Positions 4,705 to 6,917 of a stretch of 6,917 bases of DNA are shown piece by piece. Positions within the stretch are counted from its first letter, which is position 1; each line of letters opens with the position of its first letter. Below the pieces are notes generated by a model that ran no database searches, had not been told where the DNA came from, and saw nothing but the letters and a program-made list of their open reading frames with translations. Source of the stretch: Candidatus Uhrbacteria bacterium RIFOXYB12_FULL_58_10 (GTDB lineage Bacteria > Patescibacteriota > Patescibacteriia > 2-12-FULL-57-11); the NCBI GenBank assembly GCA_943359495.1, contig CALRHY010000039.1:1-6917 (forward strand), in the 5' to 3' direction. Both the position numbers and the translations under genes were made by a program.

Positions 4705-5784
4705 ATGGATATCTCCAGCGAACTCAAACAACGGAAACAACGTGCTCTATCTATTGAAAAAGAACTTGGTGAGCAACCCGCTCCAGCCAAGATTGTTTCG
4801 CTTTCCCAAGAGTATGCGCGGTTGCAGGAAATGCTGTCGCTCGGCGACGAGTATACGAGTGTGGTCATCGCGTTAAACGATACCCACCGCGCGGTGCGCG
4901 AAGAACAGGATGCGGAGATGCGGGCGATGGCCGAGCAAGAAGTCGTCATTCTTGAAGCACGACGTGCATCTTTGCAAACACAACTCGAAGATCTTTTGAC
5001 ACCGCCAGATCCACTCGACCAAAAAAATACCATCATGGAAATCCGCGCCGGTACGGGCGGCGACGAGGCGGCGCTGTTTGCCTCGGAACTATTTCGTCTC
5101 TACTCGCGCTTTGCCGAACGCCACAATTGGAAAACCGCACTCATCTCCTCGAACCGCACCGACCTCGGTGGCTTCAAGGAAGTCATTTTTGAAATCACTG
5201 GCGGCGCGATCTTTCGGGCGCTCAAATACGAAAGTGGTGTCCATCGCGTACAGCGCGTGCCGGCAACAGAAAAGACCGGACGCATCCATACATCAACGGT
5301 CACCGTGGCGGTGCTTCCGGCCGTCGAAGAAGTCGACATTACGATTGATCCAAAAGATCTACGGATCGACACCATGACTGCTGGCGGCCATGGCGGACAA
5401 AGCGTAAACACGACCTACAGCGCCGTCCGCCTTACCCACATCCCGAGTGGATTGGTCGTTTCCTGCCAAGATGAACGCAGCCAAAAGCAAAACCGCGAGC
5501 GCGCCATGCAAATCCTCCGCGCTCGTCTGTTTACCATGGAAGAAGAAAAGCGCCGCAACGAACGCACCGAAGCGCGCCGCTCCCAAGTCGGCTCCGGCGA
5601 ACGCGCAGAAAAAATCCGTACCTATAATTTCCCGCAAGACCGCGTCACCGACCATCGCATCAAACAAAGCTGGCACAGTTTGCCGAATATCATGGATGGC
5701 GCAATCGACGAAATCCTCGCCGCACTCCGCACCGCAGAGCGCGAAGGGACTATGGGCAGTGGTGACAACGACACGGAAGAATAA
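4705..5784 (+). CDS. prfA: Peptide chain release factor 1
   Basis: RF1 reads UAA and UAG in the ribosomal A site and triggers hydrolysis of peptidyl-tRNA. The 359-residue protein has a helical N-terminal domain (about 1-100), the [16 protein letters not shown] block (111-126), and [18 protein letters not shown] (180-197), whose PAT at 186-188 is the RF1-specific codon-recognition tripeptide. The catalytic GGQ lies at 230-232 within [13 protein letters not shown], and the remaining family blocks are [16 protein letters not shown] (253-268) and [14 protein letters not shown] (306-319). PAT rather than SPF marks it as RF1, not RF2. The loop AGGHGGQ departs from the common ASGAGGQ, but GGQ is intact. 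No Shine-Dalgarno precedes the ATG. prmC, whose product methylates the GGQ glutamine, starts three bases after its stop. Confidence 0.97.
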   Translation: MDISSELKQRKQRALSIEKELGEQPAPAKIVSLSQEYARLQEMLSLGDEYTSVVIALNDTHRAVREEQDAEMRAMAEQEVVILEARRASLQTQLEDLLTPPDPLDQKNTIMEIRAGTGGDEAALFASELFRLYSRFAERHNWKTALISSNRTDLGGFKEVIFEITGGAIFRALKYESGVHRVQRVPATEKTGRIHTSTVTVAVLPAVEEVDITIDPKDLRIDTMTAGGHGGQSVNTTYSAVRLTHIPSGLVVSCQDERSQKQNRERAMQILRARLFTMEEEKRRNERTEARRSQVGSGERAEKIRTYNFPQDRVTDHRIKQSWHSLPNIMDGAIDEILAALRTAEREGTMGSGDNDTEE

Positions 5785-5787
5785 TCT

Positions 5788-6714
5788 ATGGTCATCCGTG
5801 ATGCCTTAGGCGAAGGGGCGAAACAGCTAAAAAAAACCGCAGACGCTTGGACAAGCGCTGCGTTGGATGCCGAACTCCTGCTTGGTCAAGCAATGAAAAT
5901 GACCCGCGAGGAACTGTACATCCACAACAAACAATCGCTGACTGCTGCGCAAACACGCCGCTACAATACACTACTTGGACGACGGAAAAAACACGAACCG
6001 ATTGCCTATCTCCTTGGCCGCAAGGATTTTTTTGGTTTACCCTTTCTCGTCGAACGAGGCGCTTGTTTGATTCCGCGACCGGAAACGGAAGTGCTGGTCG
6101 AACGAGCCATTGCCTTGCTCAACGAAGAAGAACACCTACAAACACCCGACACTAGCATCATAGACATCGGCACTGGTTCCGGAGCGATTGCCCTCAGCAT
6201 TGCACACACGCTTCCTGACCGATCTGTCATTGCAACGGACATCTCCCCTGCCGCAAGACGGATTGCTAAGAAAAATGCGGTACAGCTTGGTGTTGCTGAC
6301 CGCGTCACCATACAAAAAGCAGATCTCTTGCCCACTGCACTCCCCAAAACGACGAGTGGCTTTCTTTTCCTTGCAAACCTCCCTTATATTCCGACGCGAC
6401 GCTGGAAAACGTTACCCCTCAGCATCCGCCGTTTCGAGCCACGTACTGCTTTTGACGGCGGCCCAGACGGCCTCGCGCTCTATCGCGCTCTTTTTCTTCA
6501 AATAAAAAAGACAGGGATCGATACGCATTGGACGCTGCTTGCAGAGATCGACCCCGGCCAAGCATCCGCCCTCTCCCGTGCCGTCCGCACTTCTTTTAAA
6601 AACGCGACCGTCACCTTTCACCGTGACCTCGGCCAGAACATTCGCGTTGTAGAAATTACGGTCCGACTACATGCGGCCCAGCTTGCCCGACAGGCGACGT
6701 CCGCTCGAGCGTAA
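5788..6714 (+). CDS. prmC: Peptide chain release factor N5-glutamine methyltransferase
   Basis: PrmC uses SAM to methylate the glutamine of the release-factor GGQ motif, raising termination efficiency. The 308-residue protein has a helical N-terminal substrate domain (about 1-85, including EPIAYLLGRKDFFGLPFLV at 70-88), the IPRPETEVLVE block (95-105), the SAM-binding loop IDIGTGSGAIALSIA (125-139), NLPYIP (197-202) at the catalytic position, and EPRTAFDGGPDGLALYR (217-233). NPPY is the usual catalytic form; here the first Pro is Leu. GGAAG lies shortly upstream of the start, and the gap to prfA is 3 bp, so the two are co-transcribed. The family normally ends near VVEI (287-290); the extra 18 residues lie over the antisense 3' end of the convergent pilin-like gene. 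Confidence 0.95.
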   Translation: MVIRDALGEGAKQLKKTADAWTSAALDAELLLGQAMKMTREELYIHNKQSLTAAQTRRYNTLLGRRKKHEPIAYLLGRKDFFGLPFLVERGACLIPRPETEVLVERAIALLNEEEHLQTPDTSIIDIGTGSGAIALSIAHTLPDRSVIATDISPAARRIAKKNAVQLGVADRVTIQKADLLPTALPKTTSGFLFLANLPYIPTRRWKTLPLSIRRFEPRTAFDGGPDGLALYRALFLQIKKTGIDTHWTLLAEIDPGQASALSRAVRTSFKNATVTFHRDLGQNIRVVEITVRLHAAQLARQATSARA

Positions 6715-6917
6715 AGACGATTTGAAAATTCGATCCGTCGTTTTGTTTGTAGAGATAGCAATGAGTTGGATCGGAGACCCACGGCGCATATGGATCGACT
6801 GGGACTTCGATCATGGCACCGGCATTTTTTAAGGCTTGCGATACACCATCGGTATTGGTCAAACAGGTGTCGGCTGCAGCAATCGGATAGCGACTGTTCG
6901 TGGTCAAATAAATTTCC
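6656..6917 (-). CDS. C-terminal part of a type IV pilin/pseudopilin-like protein (partial)
   Basis: The frame is open at the right edge of the window and ends in TAA at 6656-6658. It begins EIYLTTNSRYPIAAADTC, which matches the end of the pilin N-terminal helix and the following loop (the ALELYxxxNGxYP pattern of GspG- and pilin-type proteins). It continues with VPVDPYAPWVSDPTHCYLYK and FQIVFTLE, the usual P-x-DP, tyrosine-rich and final strand elements. Two cysteines (in DTCLT and THCYL) could form a disulfide. The prepilin leader and transmembrane helix lie outside the window. A TTG at 6905-6907 is in frame but is inside the helix-loop motif and is not a true start. The last 59 bases overlap the 3' end of prmC on the opposite strand. 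Confidence 0.8.
   Translation of the reverse strand, partial: EIYLTTNSRYPIAAADTCLTNTDGVSQALKNAGAMIEVPVDPYAPWVSDPTHCYLYKQNDGSNFQIVFTLERTSPVGQAGPHVVGP

Overview
The window looks like a bacterial chromosome segment carrying translation genes, most likely from a Candidate Phyla Radiation (Patescibacteria) lineage. The phylum is an inference. It rests on a short EF-Ts of about 197 residues, an RF1 with an AGGHGGQ-type catalytic loop, a PrmC with NLPY in place of NPPY, a type IV pilin/pseudopilin fragment, starts that often lack a Shine-Dalgarno sequence, and compact genes. GC content is near 50%. Stops are TAA, TAG and once TGA, so nothing suggests UGA recoding.

Left part, all on the minus strand. 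From right to left these are queA (tRNA queuosine), rpsB (S2), tsf (EF-Ts) and the first 24 codons of an unidentified membrane protein that runs off the left edge. rpsB-tsf is a classic operon, driven by a good sigma70 promoter (TTGACC-17-TATACT) with a roughly 118-nt leader and closed by a strong hairpin/T-run terminator. Centre: a stand-alone minus-strand gene for a two-helix membrane protein of unknown function, with a near-consensus promoter, its own terminator and GC-rich codon use unlike its neighbours. Right part, plus strand: rpmE (bL31), prfA (RF1) and prmC (the methyltransferase that modifies the RF1 GGQ glutamine), followed by a convergent, overlapping 3' end of a pilin-like gene.

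Most of the larger non-coding gaps hold a long imperfect palindrome. Three (141-243, 2040-2151, 4093-4209) belong to one family with TGTCATTGCGAGG ends and an inner GGCAATCC stem. One (904-1058) sits between rpsB and tsf and is a different, multi-hairpin element. Another (3290-3416) is a CATCTCGA/AGAGATCTTC palindrome. These repeats are the most unusual content here. Family A copies fold on paper as a four-way junction, and one stem position shows a compensatory base change between arms.

Functionally, the window covers ribosome assembly (S2, bL31), elongation (EF-Ts), termination (RF1 and its activator PrmC) and tRNA anticodon modification (QueA). There is no clear novel multi-gene system. 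The candidates for new biology are the structured repeats and the isolated membrane-protein cassette.
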